A stretch of 42,311 nt of DNA from Candidatus Helarchaeota archaeon (GCA_013375455.1 JABXJT010000038.1:1-42311); one strand, 5' to 3'. Shown: positions 17,422-26,204, numbered from the stretch's first letter. Notes: generated by a model not told the origin, from the sequence alone. A program made the numbers and translations.

Positions 17422-18651
17422 TTAAAGGTCCATTTCTCTATAAATTTCTCGTTGTACAAGATATCTTAAAATTTCTGCCGTCCCTGCTCCAATTTGAGCG
17501 ATTTTTACATCCCTGAAATAACGTTCTAATGGAAATTCTTTGGTATATCCGATACCGCCAAGCACTTGCAGTGCATCAGTTACGATTTGCACTGCATTAT
17601 CACTGACAAAGCATTTAGCGGCGCCAGCTTCCTTTGTAGCTGATAGCCCTTGATCAATCATTCGTGCAGCACGTAGTAACATTAACCGGCCAGCCTCAAT
17701 TTTCATGTACATTTCAGCGATCTTGAAGCTAATCCCCTCAAACCTACGAATTTCTCGCCCGAATTGACGCCTTAACCCGGAGTATTTGGTTGCAACTTCA
17801 AAAGCTGAGCGAGAAATGCCTAAATACTGGCTTCCAGTAAAGGCGCGTTCAGCATCAAGGCCATATAGCATGATTTTCACACCTTCGTTCTCCATCCCAA
17901 TTAAATTTTCTTCTGGAACCTCGCAATCAGAAAATCGCAGATGAGAATTAACGGATCCTTTACGACCTATCAACTCAAAATCCTTGACCACTTCAAAGCC
18001 GGGCGTATCAGTTGGAAATACGATTGCACTGACTCCTTTTCGGGCAGGCACTTCAGTATTTGTTTTGCAATAAAGTAAAATATATTTAGCGATGCTCCCA
18101 TTCGTGATAAACCGTTTTTCACCATTAATTATGTACTTATCTCCTTTTTTTACGGCAGTGGTTCGCATCCCGCCTATTGCATCACTACCACCAGTGGGTT
18201 CAGTGATCCCAATAGCCCCTAGTGCAGTTCCATTCATGATAGGTTTCAAAAATTTTTCTTGTTGTACTCGCGTACCAAAATGAATAATCGGGACGCCAAA
18301 GAGATTACAACTTGATCCATAGATAACTGCAGTGGGATAATGAACTGCAGAGAGTTCTTCACCAAAAATCATCCGATAGACCGTACCTTTGCCTAAACCT
18401 CCTATTTCCTTCGGAAAAGCTAGGGGTAAATAGTTATCACCCAATTTTCTGATTATTCCTAATGCCAATTCGACATTATCCTCACGATCTATACGTTCAA
18501 CTAAGGGGTCAATCTCTTCTCTAGCAAACTTCCGAATTTCCATCCGAAATTCGTTCTCTTCCTCAGTAAACATGAATAAACTGCCAGGGGTCATGCTCTC
18601 CCCGTATTCAAGGTTCAGATCTTCGAAACTAATATGTCCTTCTTTGCTCAT
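17422..18651 (-). CDS. acyl-CoA dehydrogenase, isovaleryl-CoA dehydrogenase-like
   Basis: A flavoprotein of about 409 residues that would oxidise an acyl-CoA to the 2,3-enoyl-CoA. It shows the AIGITEPTGGSDAIGG flavin/substrate signature, the NGEKRFITNGSIA strand, LRRQFGREIRRFEG, and VLGGIGYTKEFPLERYFRDVK. The usual catalytic Glu in IYEGT is replaced (IGAGT), but a Glu is present in YGLDAERAF, the place used by isovaleryl-CoA dehydrogenase. This suggests branched short-chain substrates. The start at ATG 18651 is supported by GGTGA a few bases before it; GTG 18660 is less likely. No electron-transfer flavoprotein gene is nearby. It stands alone between ino1 and a divergent phosphoesterase. Confidence 0.88.
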   Translation of the reverse strand: MSKEGHISFEDLNLEYGESMTPGSLFMFTEEENEFRMEIRKFAREEIDPLVERIDREDNVELALGIIRKLGDNYLPLAFPKEIGGLGKGTVYRMIFGEELSAVHYPTAVIYGSSCNLFGVPIIHFGTRVQQEKFLKPIMNGTALGAIGITEPTGGSDAIGGMRTTAVKKGDKYIINGEKRFITNGSIAKYILLYCKTNTEVPARKGVSAIVFPTDTPGFEVVKDFELIGRKGSVNSHLRFSDCEVPEENLIGMENEGVKIMLYGLDAERAFTGSQYLGISRSAFEVATKYSGLRRQFGREIRRFEGISFKIAEMYMKIEAGRLMLLRAARMIDQGLSATKEAGAAKCFVSDNAVQIVTDALQVLGGIGYTKEFPLERYFRDVKIAQIGAGTAEILRYLVQREIYREMDL

Positions 18652-18727
18652 TCTTCTCACCGTTCACTATTAAATTGAAATTAATTAGGTATTATTGAAT
18701 ATAAGAAATATTATTGGATTTTTAAGG

Positions 18728-19465
18728 ATGATTAGGGTTGCTTGTATCTCAGACGTGCATAGCCCAAAATATTTGGAATCATTTAAGAGTGCATTGAGGA
18801 AAATTGACACAGCAAACATTGATCTTTTTTTATTTGCAGGAGATATGATTTATAAAGGAAAATTTGACGAAATGAACGAGATTATTGCAGCAGTTGATGA
18901 TTCTGGTTTTCAATTTCCGGTTTATTCTGTCTTTGGCAATGAGGAATATGATGATTTGTATGATAAATTGATTGAAATTGGGAAAGGTAAGATAATTTAT
19001 TTAAATGATGAATTAGTTTCTATTGAACGAAAGGGACATAGTATTGGCATTATCGGAACAAAGGGAAGCTTAGCACAACCAACTTGGTGGCAAGATAAAA
19101 ATATTCCAAATGTTCGAGAAATATATAGTAATAGAATTAATAAAGTAGGAGAGTTGTTAAAATTACTGGAATATGACATAAATATTTTGTTATTTCATTA
19201 TGCTCCTACTTATTTAACAGTAATTGGTGAACCTAAACGGGCACATCCACAAATGGGAACACGAGCTTATGAAAAAGTTATCCTCAATAAAGAAATTAAA
19301 ATTGACGTTGTCTTTCACGGTCACGCACATAAAGGAAGGAAATTTACTCTATTAAAAAATAGAATACCCATATATAATGTTGCATTTCCCCTTAGACAAA
19401 AAATAACTATTGTAGACCTCCCAAGACCCCCATCACGTGGCTCCCTATTGAGTTACCTAAAGTAA
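18728..19465 (+). CDS. calcineurin-like metallophosphoesterase
   Basis: A 245-residue cytoplasmic phosphoesterase. The two-metal motifs appear in order: CISDVHSPKY (D-x-H), LFAGDMIY (GD), VFGNEEYDD (the GNHE block with Glu for His, as in several archaeal relatives), LLFHYAPTY, and VFHGHAHKG (GHxH). Family members hydrolyse phosphodiesters or phosphomonoesters and the substrate cannot be read from sequence. ATG 18728 starts directly before the first core strand (MIRVACISDVH); a TTG at 18695 would add 11 residues. The gene is divergent from the acyl-CoA dehydrogenase. Confidence 0.85.
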   Translation: MIRVACISDVHSPKYLESFKSALRKIDTANIDLFLFAGDMIYKGKFDEMNEIIAAVDDSGFQFPVYSVFGNEEYDDLYDKLIEIGKGKIIYLNDELVSIERKGHSIGIIGTKGSLAQPTWWQDKNIPNVREIYSNRINKVGELLKLLEYDINILLFHYAPTYLTVIGEPKRAHPQMGTRAYEKVILNKEIKIDVVFHGHAHKGRKFTLLKNRIPIYNVAFPLRQKITIVDLPRPPSRGSLLSYLK

Positions 19466-19563
19466 TTCCTTCGTAATATTCCGATATTATCAATATTTAT
19501 TTGCTTCAAAACGAATTTCTTTTATTAGATCATTCTAAAGCAGTTTTGAGGCACAGTCTGGTG

Positions 19564-21036
19564 ATGATTCAAGAAAATATAAATCAATGCACTTTCTGTA
19601 GCGAAAAACCTGCAATTTATTATTGTGACGAATGTAATTTGAGTTTTTGTGAGGACTGTGGCTATAGTGATAAACGACTTGTTCATGAATGTGCTCAATG
19701 TAAAAGTTCTAACATTGAATGCAGAAATAGGAATTCGATAAACGGAGAGATATATGTCTGCAAAGAATGTGGCTCTCTTAACATAGAAGTAAAGCTTTAT
19801 ATTCAGCGAAGCTGTCCCGGATGTCGCTCTTCGCGAATTACACCAATAGCCAGAAAAAGATTAGAATTAATTAAGCAGATACGAGACGTGGTAAATGGGT
19901 TTAAATACGGTTATCAGGAATTGAAGATCTTTTTAAGAGAATTTCGTGCTGTTAGACAAAAAACTCTTGCATTAAGGGCAGTTGGATACCTACATGACCC
20001 AGTAATTGAACAGACATTACTTTCAACCTATGAAACGATTAAATCAGTCTCCGAGGAAATCTTGGAACGAGCGACACAGGAGATTGATCTCTTACGAATT
20101 CAGCTGGGAAAATATTACAATTTTGCCACATGGACCTCTTCAGAATTTCCTCAAATAGAACTACTGATAAAGCAAATATACGATGATGTAATAAAATACC
20201 AAACCTACGTGCGGAAAATCCTCTCACAACCAAAAAAAGAGTATGGACTTGTTCAGTCGAAGTTGAACGTAATTCGGTATTATAAATCAATATATGATGA
20301 ATACTCAGAACATTTAAATTTGTTTCCTGGAGAGTTACCGGTCTGTGCATTCAGAGACATTAAATTCACTAAAAGTACAATTCGAGGTTTGAAGAGAGGA
20401 AAGGGAATTCTATTTTTAACGGATCAACGATTATTATTTATTCGGAAAAAGGGAATTATTAGGAAAAAAATACATAGGATCTTCAATTTTTCTTTTAATC
20501 ACATCCTGAATGTCACAATAAATGGACGCTTATTTAAGAAGCTAATATTCATTTTAGACCAAGGGAATCTTCGCTTTAAAGCCTCAAGAAGGATGATGGA
20601 AGCAATTTTGGATTATTTGAATATTTCAGTTAATTTTGGAAAATATTGCATTAATGATGAAAAAATATTGAATACAATAGACCAAATTCAACTGTCAACA
20701 AAACACCTAGAGAAACAAATAGATAAAAAAATAGTGGAATTAATGGCTGGAACGCCTATCGAATTAACCTTTGAGCCAATGGTTCAATCAAACTTCAATA
20801 GAAGATTAAGCTCTAATCCTGAGAATCAAATTTTAAATTCGAACAGATTAATCTTCAAATTACAAACTGATAAATTCTCAATTGAGCAGACGATTCAAAA
20901 TCTAGAGAAGAAATTTAGGACGGGCGGCATTAATGCTACTACATATATCAGACAGTTTCGGAGTTTGCAAAGTGAATTGTTCATCATTGAGAGGAAATTG
21001 GAAACTTTAAAGGACCAAGCACGAGTTAATCTTTGA
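19564..21036 (+). CDS. B-box-like zinc-finger protein with PH-like domain and coiled coil
   Basis: About 490 residues in four parts. First a B-box-like zinc module (CTFC, CDEC, CEDC, then HECAQC) within the first 45 residues. Then a zinc ribbon (CKEC ... CPGC). A long helical region follows (about residues 90-260). Next comes a PH/GRAM-like domain (GKGILFLTDQRLLFIRKKG through FKASRRMMEAILDYL). The end is helical with a SHOCT-like motif (NLEKKFRTGGINATTY). B-boxes are usually protein-protein modules and the PH-like fold often binds lipids or proteins. Asgard archaea are rich in such modules. No enzymatic domain is visible. ATG 19564 is preceded by GAGG; TTG 19501 would add 21 residues. Confidence 0.7.
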   Translation: MIQENINQCTFCSEKPAIYYCDECNLSFCEDCGYSDKRLVHECAQCKSSNIECRNRNSINGEIYVCKECGSLNIEVKLYIQRSCPGCRSSRITPIARKRLELIKQIRDVVNGFKYGYQELKIFLREFRAVRQKTLALRAVGYLHDPVIEQTLLSTYETIKSVSEEILERATQEIDLLRIQLGKYYNFATWTSSEFPQIELLIKQIYDDVIKYQTYVRKILSQPKKEYGLVQSKLNVIRYYKSIYDEYSEHLNLFPGELPVCAFRDIKFTKSTIRGLKRGKGILFLTDQRLLFIRKKGIIRKKIHRIFNFSFNHILNVTINGRLFKKLIFILDQGNLRFKASRRMMEAILDYLNISVNFGKYCINDEKILNTIDQIQLSTKHLEKQIDKKIVELMAGTPIELTFEPMVQSNFNRRLSSNPENQILNSNRLIFKLQTDKFSIEQTIQNLEKKFRTGGINATTYIRQFRSLQSELFIIERKLETLKDQARVNL

Positions 21037-21052
21037 TCAATTTATTGAACCA

Positions 21053-21071
21053 ATTGACTCAAAAAGTCAAT
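21053..21071. repeat. short inverted repeat upstream of nucleotide-sugar dehydrogenase
   Basis: ATTGACT and AGTCAAT, seven-base arms around CAAAA, lie about 95 bases before the dehydrogenase start and about 15 bases after the stop of the B-box-like gene. It could be a weak terminator hairpin for the upstream gene or an operator; no long T run follows. Confidence 0.3.
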
Positions 21072-21166
21072 ATTCTTAGAAATTTCAGATAATATTAAAT
21101 CTATAAGAATGTTGATCTTAGATGTCTCAGAACGGATTATGATAAATTCAAAGAATAGGTGCCTTT

Positions 21167-22549
21167 TTGAAAATTCTTAATTTAGCTGAGCAGCAGATAC
21201 AAAGTGCAGTAAAAAGTGGAGAAGTTACCATAGCAATTTATGGAGCGGGTAAAGTAGGTTTGCCCATTGCGGTTGTATTTGCAGAAATAGGTGCAAATGT
21301 TATTGCAGTGGATATCGATAAAGAGGTTGTTGATAAGATAAACAAGGGCGAAAATCCTGTAAAAAATGAGGAAGGCCTAGATGAGAAATTTTCTTTTGTC
21401 ATAAAAAAAGGAAATATGAAAGCAACGACAGAATTAGTTCAATCCGCAAAAGAATCAGATGTGATGATCGTAATAGTACCAACGATTTTAGATGAGGATG
21501 GCATATTAAGTATTGAGCCACTCAAAAGGGCAATTGAAAATATAGGAATGGGATTAGAAAAGGGAGATTTAATTATATTAGAGAGCACTCTTCCTCCGAA
21601 TTTCGTAGAACAGAACATACAGCCAATTCTCGAGAAAAAATCAGGGTTAAAAGCAGGTAAGGATTTCGGTTTGGGATTCAGTCCTGAGAGAGTATATTCT
21701 GGGAGAATTATTCCGGATTTGGTAGATCGGTATCCAAAAATCGTTAGTGGGATGGATGAGAAGACTACAGAAGTAATGGGAATTTTATACAGCATGGTTG
21801 CTAGAAAAGGGGTTATAAAGCTAAGTAATATCAGAACAGCAGAAGCAATGAAAGTTTTTGAAGGAATATATCGAGACGTAAATATTGCACTCGCTAATGA
21901 ACTGGCTCTCATTGCAGAAAAACTAGATATCGACATACTTGAATTAATTAATGCAGCAAATACACAACCTTTTTCTAATATATTGATACCAGGTGCGGGG
22001 GTCGGTGGGCATTGCATTCCTGTGTATCCATATTTCATAATTAAACACGAAGAACTAGCGGGACTCAGTTTGAAACTTGTAAAAGCCGCCAGACAAATCA
22101 ATGAATATATGCCCCATCATATTATAGAATTGTTAAAAGATGGGTTAAAAGAAATGGATTGTACATTTCGCGATGCCCAAATTACCATTATGGGGTTAGC
22201 GTTCCGTGGTGATGTAAAGGAATACAGGAATTCTCCTAGTCTTATAGTCGCGGATTATTTGAAAAAGAATTCAAAATCGTTAAAATGTTATGATCCACTT
22301 TTTTCGGAAGACGAAATTTTTCAAGTAATAGGTGTCCCTGGAGTAAATTCTCTGAAGGATGCATTTCGAGACGCAAATTGCCTCATATTTTTAACTGATC
22401 ATGAGATATTTAAATCGATGGATCTTAAAGAATATGTCAAATTAATGAAGAAACCAGGTTTAATCGTGGATGGAAGGCAATTATTTGATCCACAAAAAGT
22501 CGTGGAATTAGGAGTTCGTTTTAAAGGCGTTGGGAGAGTAATAAAATAA
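21167..22549 (+). CDS. UDP-sugar 6-dehydrogenase (WecC/WbpA/Ugd family)
   Basis: A 460-residue NAD-dependent enzyme that oxidises the C6 hydroxyl of a UDP-sugar to a carboxylate. The N-terminal Rossmann motif is YGAGKVGLPIAVVFAEIGA, the middle has SPERVYSGRIIPDL and EAMKVFEGIYRDVNIALANE, and the catalytic Cys lies in GAGVGGHCIPVYPYF. The C-terminal domain carries MGLAFRGDVKEYRNSPS. The pattern fits the UDP-N-acetyl sugar group (WecC, WbpA) better than plain UDP-glucose dehydrogenase, but the substrate is not certain. The TTG start at 21167 is supported by AGGTG five bases upstream. It overlaps the acyltransferase gene by one base (TAATG), so the two form an operon. Confidence 0.9.
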   Translation: MKILNLAEQQIQSAVKSGEVTIAIYGAGKVGLPIAVVFAEIGANVIAVDIDKEVVDKINKGENPVKNEEGLDEKFSFVIKKGNMKATTELVQSAKESDVMIVIVPTILDEDGILSIEPLKRAIENIGMGLEKGDLIILESTLPPNFVEQNIQPILEKKSGLKAGKDFGLGFSPERVYSGRIIPDLVDRYPKIVSGMDEKTTEVMGILYSMVARKGVIKLSNIRTAEAMKVFEGIYRDVNIALANELALIAEKLDIDILELINAANTQPFSNILIPGAGVGGHCIPVYPYFIIKHEELAGLSLKLVKAARQINEYMPHHIIELLKDGLKEMDCTFRDAQITIMGLAFRGDVKEYRNSPSLIVADYLKKNSKSLKCYDPLFSEDEIFQVIGVPGVNSLKDAFRDANCLIFLTDHEIFKSMDLKEYVKLMKKPGLIVDGRQLFDPQKVVELGVRFKGVGRVIK

Positions 22550-23313
22550 TGGATAAGAGTAAAATTGATAATTCAGCTCGAGTTGATGGAGAACTCATAG
22601 TAGAAGGTAGTTGTCGCATTGGAGTAAATACAATTTTAATGGGAGAAGTTAAATTAGGGAATAATGTTAGTATCGCAAACAATGCCGTGATTTATGGTCC
22701 TGTTAAAATAGGAAACTCGACATATATTGGCGATAATACAGTTATTGGCCATCCAATACGGAAAGACCTTAAAGAATTTATTAAAACGGGAGAGATGCGA
22801 GAATTAATAGCGGCAGACGGTTGCACTATCGGTAATAACACGATCGTTCGGGCTGGGTGTATTATTTATGCGAATTCTCAAATTGGGGATCAAGTAGAGT
22901 TTGGTCATACGGTTTTGGTCAGAGAACAAACTAAAATTGGGAATAATACTAAAGTAGGAACCGATACAGTGATTGAAGGTTATTCAACTATCGGATCGAA
23001 TGTAAACATTCAAAGCATGGTGTTTATCCCTCTATATTCAACTGTAGAGGATGATGTTTTTTTGGGTCCAAATTGTAAATTGACGAATGATAAATATGTT
23101 GACAGAAAAGAATATGAATTAAAGGGTCCAGTAATAAAGAAAAGAGCTAGCATCGGAGCTAATGCCATTATAATGCCAGACATTATTATAGGAGAGGGGG
23201 CTATAATTGGGGCGGGAGCGGTGGTAACGAAAAATGTTCCTGCGAATCAAATTTGGATGGGGATTCCAGCTAAATTTTTCAAAGATGTTCCGAAAGATTG
23301 GAATAAAAAATAA
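22549..23313 (+). CDS. left-handed beta-helix sugar N-acyltransferase (WbpD/WlbB-like)
   Basis: A 254-residue hexapeptide-repeat protein; the I-G-x-N-x repeats run from about residue 20 to 170 (for example IGVNTILMGEVKLG, IGNNTIVRAG, IGANAIIMPDIIIG). Late motifs GAGAVVTKNVPANQIWMGIPAKF and LTNDKYVDRK match the WbpD/WlbB group, which N-acetylates 3-amino groups on UDP-uronic sugars. The gene begins inside the stop of the UDP-sugar dehydrogenase, so together they suggest a UDP-(di-N-acetylamino) uronic acid route. The aminotransferase and oxidase that such a pathway also needs are not next to them; a DegT aminotransferase lies at 38.8 kb. The acyl donor is assumed to be acetyl-CoA. Confidence 0.83.
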   Translation: MDKSKIDNSARVDGELIVEGSCRIGVNTILMGEVKLGNNVSIANNAVIYGPVKIGNSTYIGDNTVIGHPIRKDLKEFIKTGEMRELIAADGCTIGNNTIVRAGCIIYANSQIGDQVEFGHTVLVREQTKIGNNTKVGTDTVIEGYSTIGSNVNIQSMVFIPLYSTVEDDVFLGPNCKLTNDKYVDRKEYELKGPVIKKRASIGANAIIMPDIIIGEGAIIGAGAVVTKNVPANQIWMGIPAKFFKDVPKDWNKK

Positions 23314-23315
23314 TA

Positions 23316-24581
23316 TTAAACCATTTTCAATTCGAGTTCCCCTGAATCTCCTTTTAAAAAGGTGAGTTTCAGTTCAGTGGGTGTCTTTTGTATTATTTCA
23401 AGGTTTGAACTAATCGATATAATCTCCAACTTCTGTTTTGCTTTAATTATTATACCCAAATTTTGAATACTTTCAGGATTTTGAAATAAAATTGTAATTT
23501 TATTGTCTATTGGATTGATTTTTATTTGAAAAGCATTTCTCGCGCGCCACCATCTTGCAATTTCCGCCCCATTTGAAACATAAACCGAATTATCCACCAA
23601 TTTTTCTAATACTTTCCCATAAATACGTCCTCCCCGCATTTTTAAAGTACATTGATGCCATAGTATGGTAAAAAGTCCATTATATTGCTTAATTGTATCT
23701 CGAATTTGTTGAATTGTTTGTAATGCGCTTTCTTCAGTAAGCTTGAGCCATGTCCAAAGTGCTGCATCCATAATAATTAGTGGCAACTCAATGAGTTGAA
23801 GTGGGTTTAAGTTGTGATCTGGGGGAAAAAATGGGAAAGCAAAACCAATTTTATATCCAATTTTGTCATTAAATCCAACGGTTGTATCATACAGGAGATT
23901 TGACTTATTTTGAACATCCCATGTTGTAGGAAATTCGAATTTCAGGAAATGTTGGCGTGTTCCATGAATAGATTGACCAAAAATCTGTTCAAGCTTTTCC
24001 TTATCTTCAATTAATTTATTCTGGTTAGTATGAGTTCCAAACCTACCATGTAATCCAAGATCCATTTGATTTTCTTTTAATGATCGAATTTCTTTTGAGA
24101 TTTTTTCAAAGTCATATTCATTAGCTAAAAAATAAAAAGAGGAACGTACCCCATATCGCTTCTCTAATTTCATAAATGATTTAAAATTTTTATAAGGATT
24201 AGAGATTCCAAGAAGTGCCTTCAAAACAGTCATCTTTGAAAATCTTTCGCGAATTTTCCAAATATGGCTTCTTGACTCAGAGATTTTGTCAATATCGTGG
24301 GATATACAAAGAGCGTATTCCTTCCAATTTGGCCAGTACCATTTCTTTACATAGGGTAAATTAGGGGGTAAATTTTCTTCTATATCCTTTTCGATTTCCT
24401 TTAGGAGAAGATTGACTTTTGGTATGAGGGGATCTCGTGCAGTTTCTTCTATTAAATCTCCTTTCAAATATTTAGCCATTAATTCAAGCTTCGCATCTTG
24501 TCCTTGAATGTAAGGGCGAAATAAATCAGGAATTCCAAGAGTTGATAAAAGGATTTCTAATCCATAATTTTTTAAATCCAT
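23316..24581 (-). CDS. polysaccharide deacetylase-like protein with N-terminal extension
   Basis: 421 residues: about 95 residues of unassigned sequence, then a NodB-like barrel. Visible motifs are YALCISHDIDKISE (catalytic Asp and metal Asp), SSFYFLANEYDFE, MDLGLHGRFGTHT (metal His), GTRQHFLKFE, FAFPFFPP, and TILWHQCTLK (late His). The C-terminus is a beta-rich tail. It would remove an acyl group from a sugar. There is no signal peptide. It is the last gene of a minus-strand operon with a GlcNAc-1-P transferase type enzyme and a small membrane protein, which suggests that it works on a lipid-linked or nucleotide-linked sugar. It is convergent with the acyltransferase gene and only two bases apart. 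Confidence 0.72.
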   Translation of the reverse strand: MDLKNYGLEILLSTLGIPDLFRPYIQGQDAKLELMAKYLKGDLIEETARDPLIPKVNLLLKEIEKDIEENLPPNLPYVKKWYWPNWKEYALCISHDIDKISESRSHIWKIRERFSKMTVLKALLGISNPYKNFKSFMKLEKRYGVRSSFYFLANEYDFEKISKEIRSLKENQMDLGLHGRFGTHTNQNKLIEDKEKLEQIFGQSIHGTRQHFLKFEFPTTWDVQNKSNLLYDTTVGFNDKIGYKIGFAFPFFPPDHNLNPLQLIELPLIIMDAALWTWLKLTEESALQTIQQIRDTIKQYNGLFTILWHQCTLKMRGGRIYGKVLEKLVDNSVYVSNGAEIARWWRARNAFQIKINPIDNKITILFQNPESIQNLGIIIKAKQKLEIISISSNLEIIQKTPTELKLTFLKGDSGELELKMV

Positions 24582-24649
24582 AGTAAAATCACGATAAAAA
24601 GCATAAGAATCTCATTCTTTAACCACCCGATTTCGTCATTAAAAAAGGG

Positions 24650-25024
24650 TTACTCTTTTACCTCTTTTTCATTGTTGATGGGAGGCATGGATTTCTTTAC
24701 GGTTCGCCAAAAATACATTCGCACCATTCGAAGCCAAAAAAATAGTAAAATCACTATGTACATTGCCGCAATAAAACCTTGGATAGATTCGGTAAGAAAA
24801 GCAATGAAAGTAGAAGAAAAACCTAGCCCCGTCATAAATGTGACAAAAGTGCCTTTAGGTTGAAAATTTTCACCACCAATATAAACATATAGAAATAAGA
24901 TACCAATTAAAAACATGATCCAGATGAGGCCTATTATTGCTATTAACCCAAAATTTCTCCTTAAATCTGACAAAATTTCCTTGATTTTATTAATGATACC
25001 TGTAATTATTCCCAATTTCTTCAC
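24650..25024 (-). CDS. small membrane protein, glycan operon
   Basis: About 120 residues with two or three membrane helices (FGLIAIIGLIWIMFLIGILF, then FMTGLGFSSTFIAFL and GFIAAMYIVILLFFWLRM) and a charged C-terminus (NNEKEVKE). No family recognised. AGGTGA just upstream overlaps GTG 25024 and is five bases from TTG 25015, so the second may be the real start. It lies between the sugar-1-phosphate transferase (6 bases upstream) and the deacetylase, and could be an accessory subunit of one of them; this is inference. Confidence 0.65.
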   Translation of the reverse strand: MKKLGIITGIINKIKEILSDLRRNFGLIAIIGLIWIMFLIGILFLYVYIGGENFQPKGTFVTFMTGLGFSSTFIAFLTESIQGFIAAMYIVILLFFWLRMVRMYFWRTVKKSMPPINNEKEVKE

Positions 25025-25030
25025 CTCATT

Positions 25031-26080
25031 TTAAAATAATTTAACGTGGTATGTTAAAAATGCCGTGATAATTGCCAAAAAGGCACAAAATAACGTCAAG
25101 ACCATAAACTGTCGTGCAATTTCGGGTTCTTTCAACGGACTTTTCGCCATAGTGATTCGCATGAGCGTGAGTGGGGCTTTGGAATTCGTGCTTGCAGCAA
25201 TAGTTCCATCGGATTGTACGATTGAAGGGCGTTCCTTGATTTTTCGACCCTCAACAAATCCACCAACACTAGTTAACATTTGAAATGCATTGATCACCAT
25301 TGGCATAGCAACTACTATAGTTACAATTTCCATCTGTCCCATAATACCAGTTAGTGCAAGAGCCGCACCAATTGTTAATGCACCAACGTCTCCCGCGAAA
25401 ACTTTCGCAGGGAATCGATTGTACTTGTAAAATATGATCATGCATCCTAGCATGATAGAAGATAATAGCGCACCGATTACACTGATTGGTTGTTGTATAA
25501 ATGAGCAGATTAATAGCGTGCTAAAAATTATGATACATGGACCTGACATAGAGCCATTAACCACGTCCATCATATTTACAGCATTTGCTGCTATCGTTAT
25601 AGCTACTGGAATAAGTATCCAATAATAATAAGTGACATCAAAGCCTTGTACGAGAGGAATGTAAGGATCAGTATTAAAAACTTGATTCAAGTAGATGAAG
25701 TTAGCAATTAAGAGGGGAAAACTCGTTCCCGCGACAAGAACTGGTTTAATTTTGGATCCAAGCTTATAGATATCGTCAATAAATCCTATCAACCCAGCCA
25801 ATCCTATAACGGATATAAAGACGATTAATTGAATGATAATTATAGGAGCATCTAAAAACATCAATAAGATAATAGCAATTAGACTTGCAACGCTTGCAAC
25901 AATTAAAATACTTATTCCACCCATTTCTGCAACTTCGGGTTTATCTACTTTATGCACATCGATGCCGATTTTACCTTTTTCTTTTAATTTTTTAATAAGC
26001 CGAGGTAATAATATTCGCATTGCAAGTATTGAGAAAGTTAAGAGGATAAGTATGATTGGATACACCCATATTTCATCCAT
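25031..26080 (-). CDS. polyprenyl-phosphate sugar-1-phosphate transferase (WecA/Alg7/AglH-like)
   Basis: A 349-residue polytopic membrane enzyme of the polyprenyl-phosphate GlcNAc/MurNAc-1-phosphate transferase family. It joins a UDP-sugar to a polyprenyl or dolichyl phosphate carrier, the first step of lipid-linked glycan assembly at the cytoplasmic face. The conserved loops are all visible: DVHKVDKPEVAEMGG, GFIDDIYKL (DDxxxL), NAVNMMDVVNG, and PAKVFAGDVGALT. About ten membrane helices separate them. Start ATG 26080. It heads the three-gene operon with the small membrane protein and the deacetylase. Archaeal AglH and eukaryotic Alg7 belong here; the sugar used is not known. Confidence 0.9.
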   Translation of the reverse strand: MDEIWVYPIILILLTFSILAMRILLPRLIKKLKEKGKIGIDVHKVDKPEVAEMGGISILIVASVASLIAIILLMFLDAPIIIIQLIVFISVIGLAGLIGFIDDIYKLGSKIKPVLVAGTSFPLLIANFIYLNQVFNTDPYIPLVQGFDVTYYYWILIPVAITIAANAVNMMDVVNGSMSGPCIIIFSTLLICSFIQQPISVIGALLSSIMLGCMIIFYKYNRFPAKVFAGDVGALTIGAALALTGIMGQMEIVTIVVAMPMVINAFQMLTSVGGFVEGRKIKERPSIVQSDGTIAASTNSKAPLTLMRITMAKSPLKEPEIARQFMVLTLFCAFLAIITAFLTYHVKLF

Positions 26081-26174
26081 ATTTAGACCGCCTATTGATA
26101 TTTAATTGAAAAGTGAAAAAAATACTTATTTAAATTGTTGGTTCATTTAAATTTAAGTATCATTTGTAATTCAT

Positions 26175-26204
26175 ATATTGAAGGATAAGTAACTCATTCA
26201 ATAT
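26175..26204. promoter_or_regulatory. spaced inverted repeat, candidate operator
   Basis: ATATTGAA (26175-26182) and TTCAATAT (26197-26204) are perfect inverted arms with centres 22 bases apart, about two helical turns, which suits a dimeric regulator. They lie in the 167-base gap between the divergent sugar-1-phosphate transferase and Trm112-like genes, about 45 bases before the latter's start. No regulator is visible nearby. Confidence 0.35.

Noticed and set aside
21439..22101. A 220-codon open frame on the minus strand
   Set aside because: It lies wholly inside the nucleotide-sugar dehydrogenase gene, whose motifs are complete, and its Ser/Ile/Pro-rich product resembles nothing.
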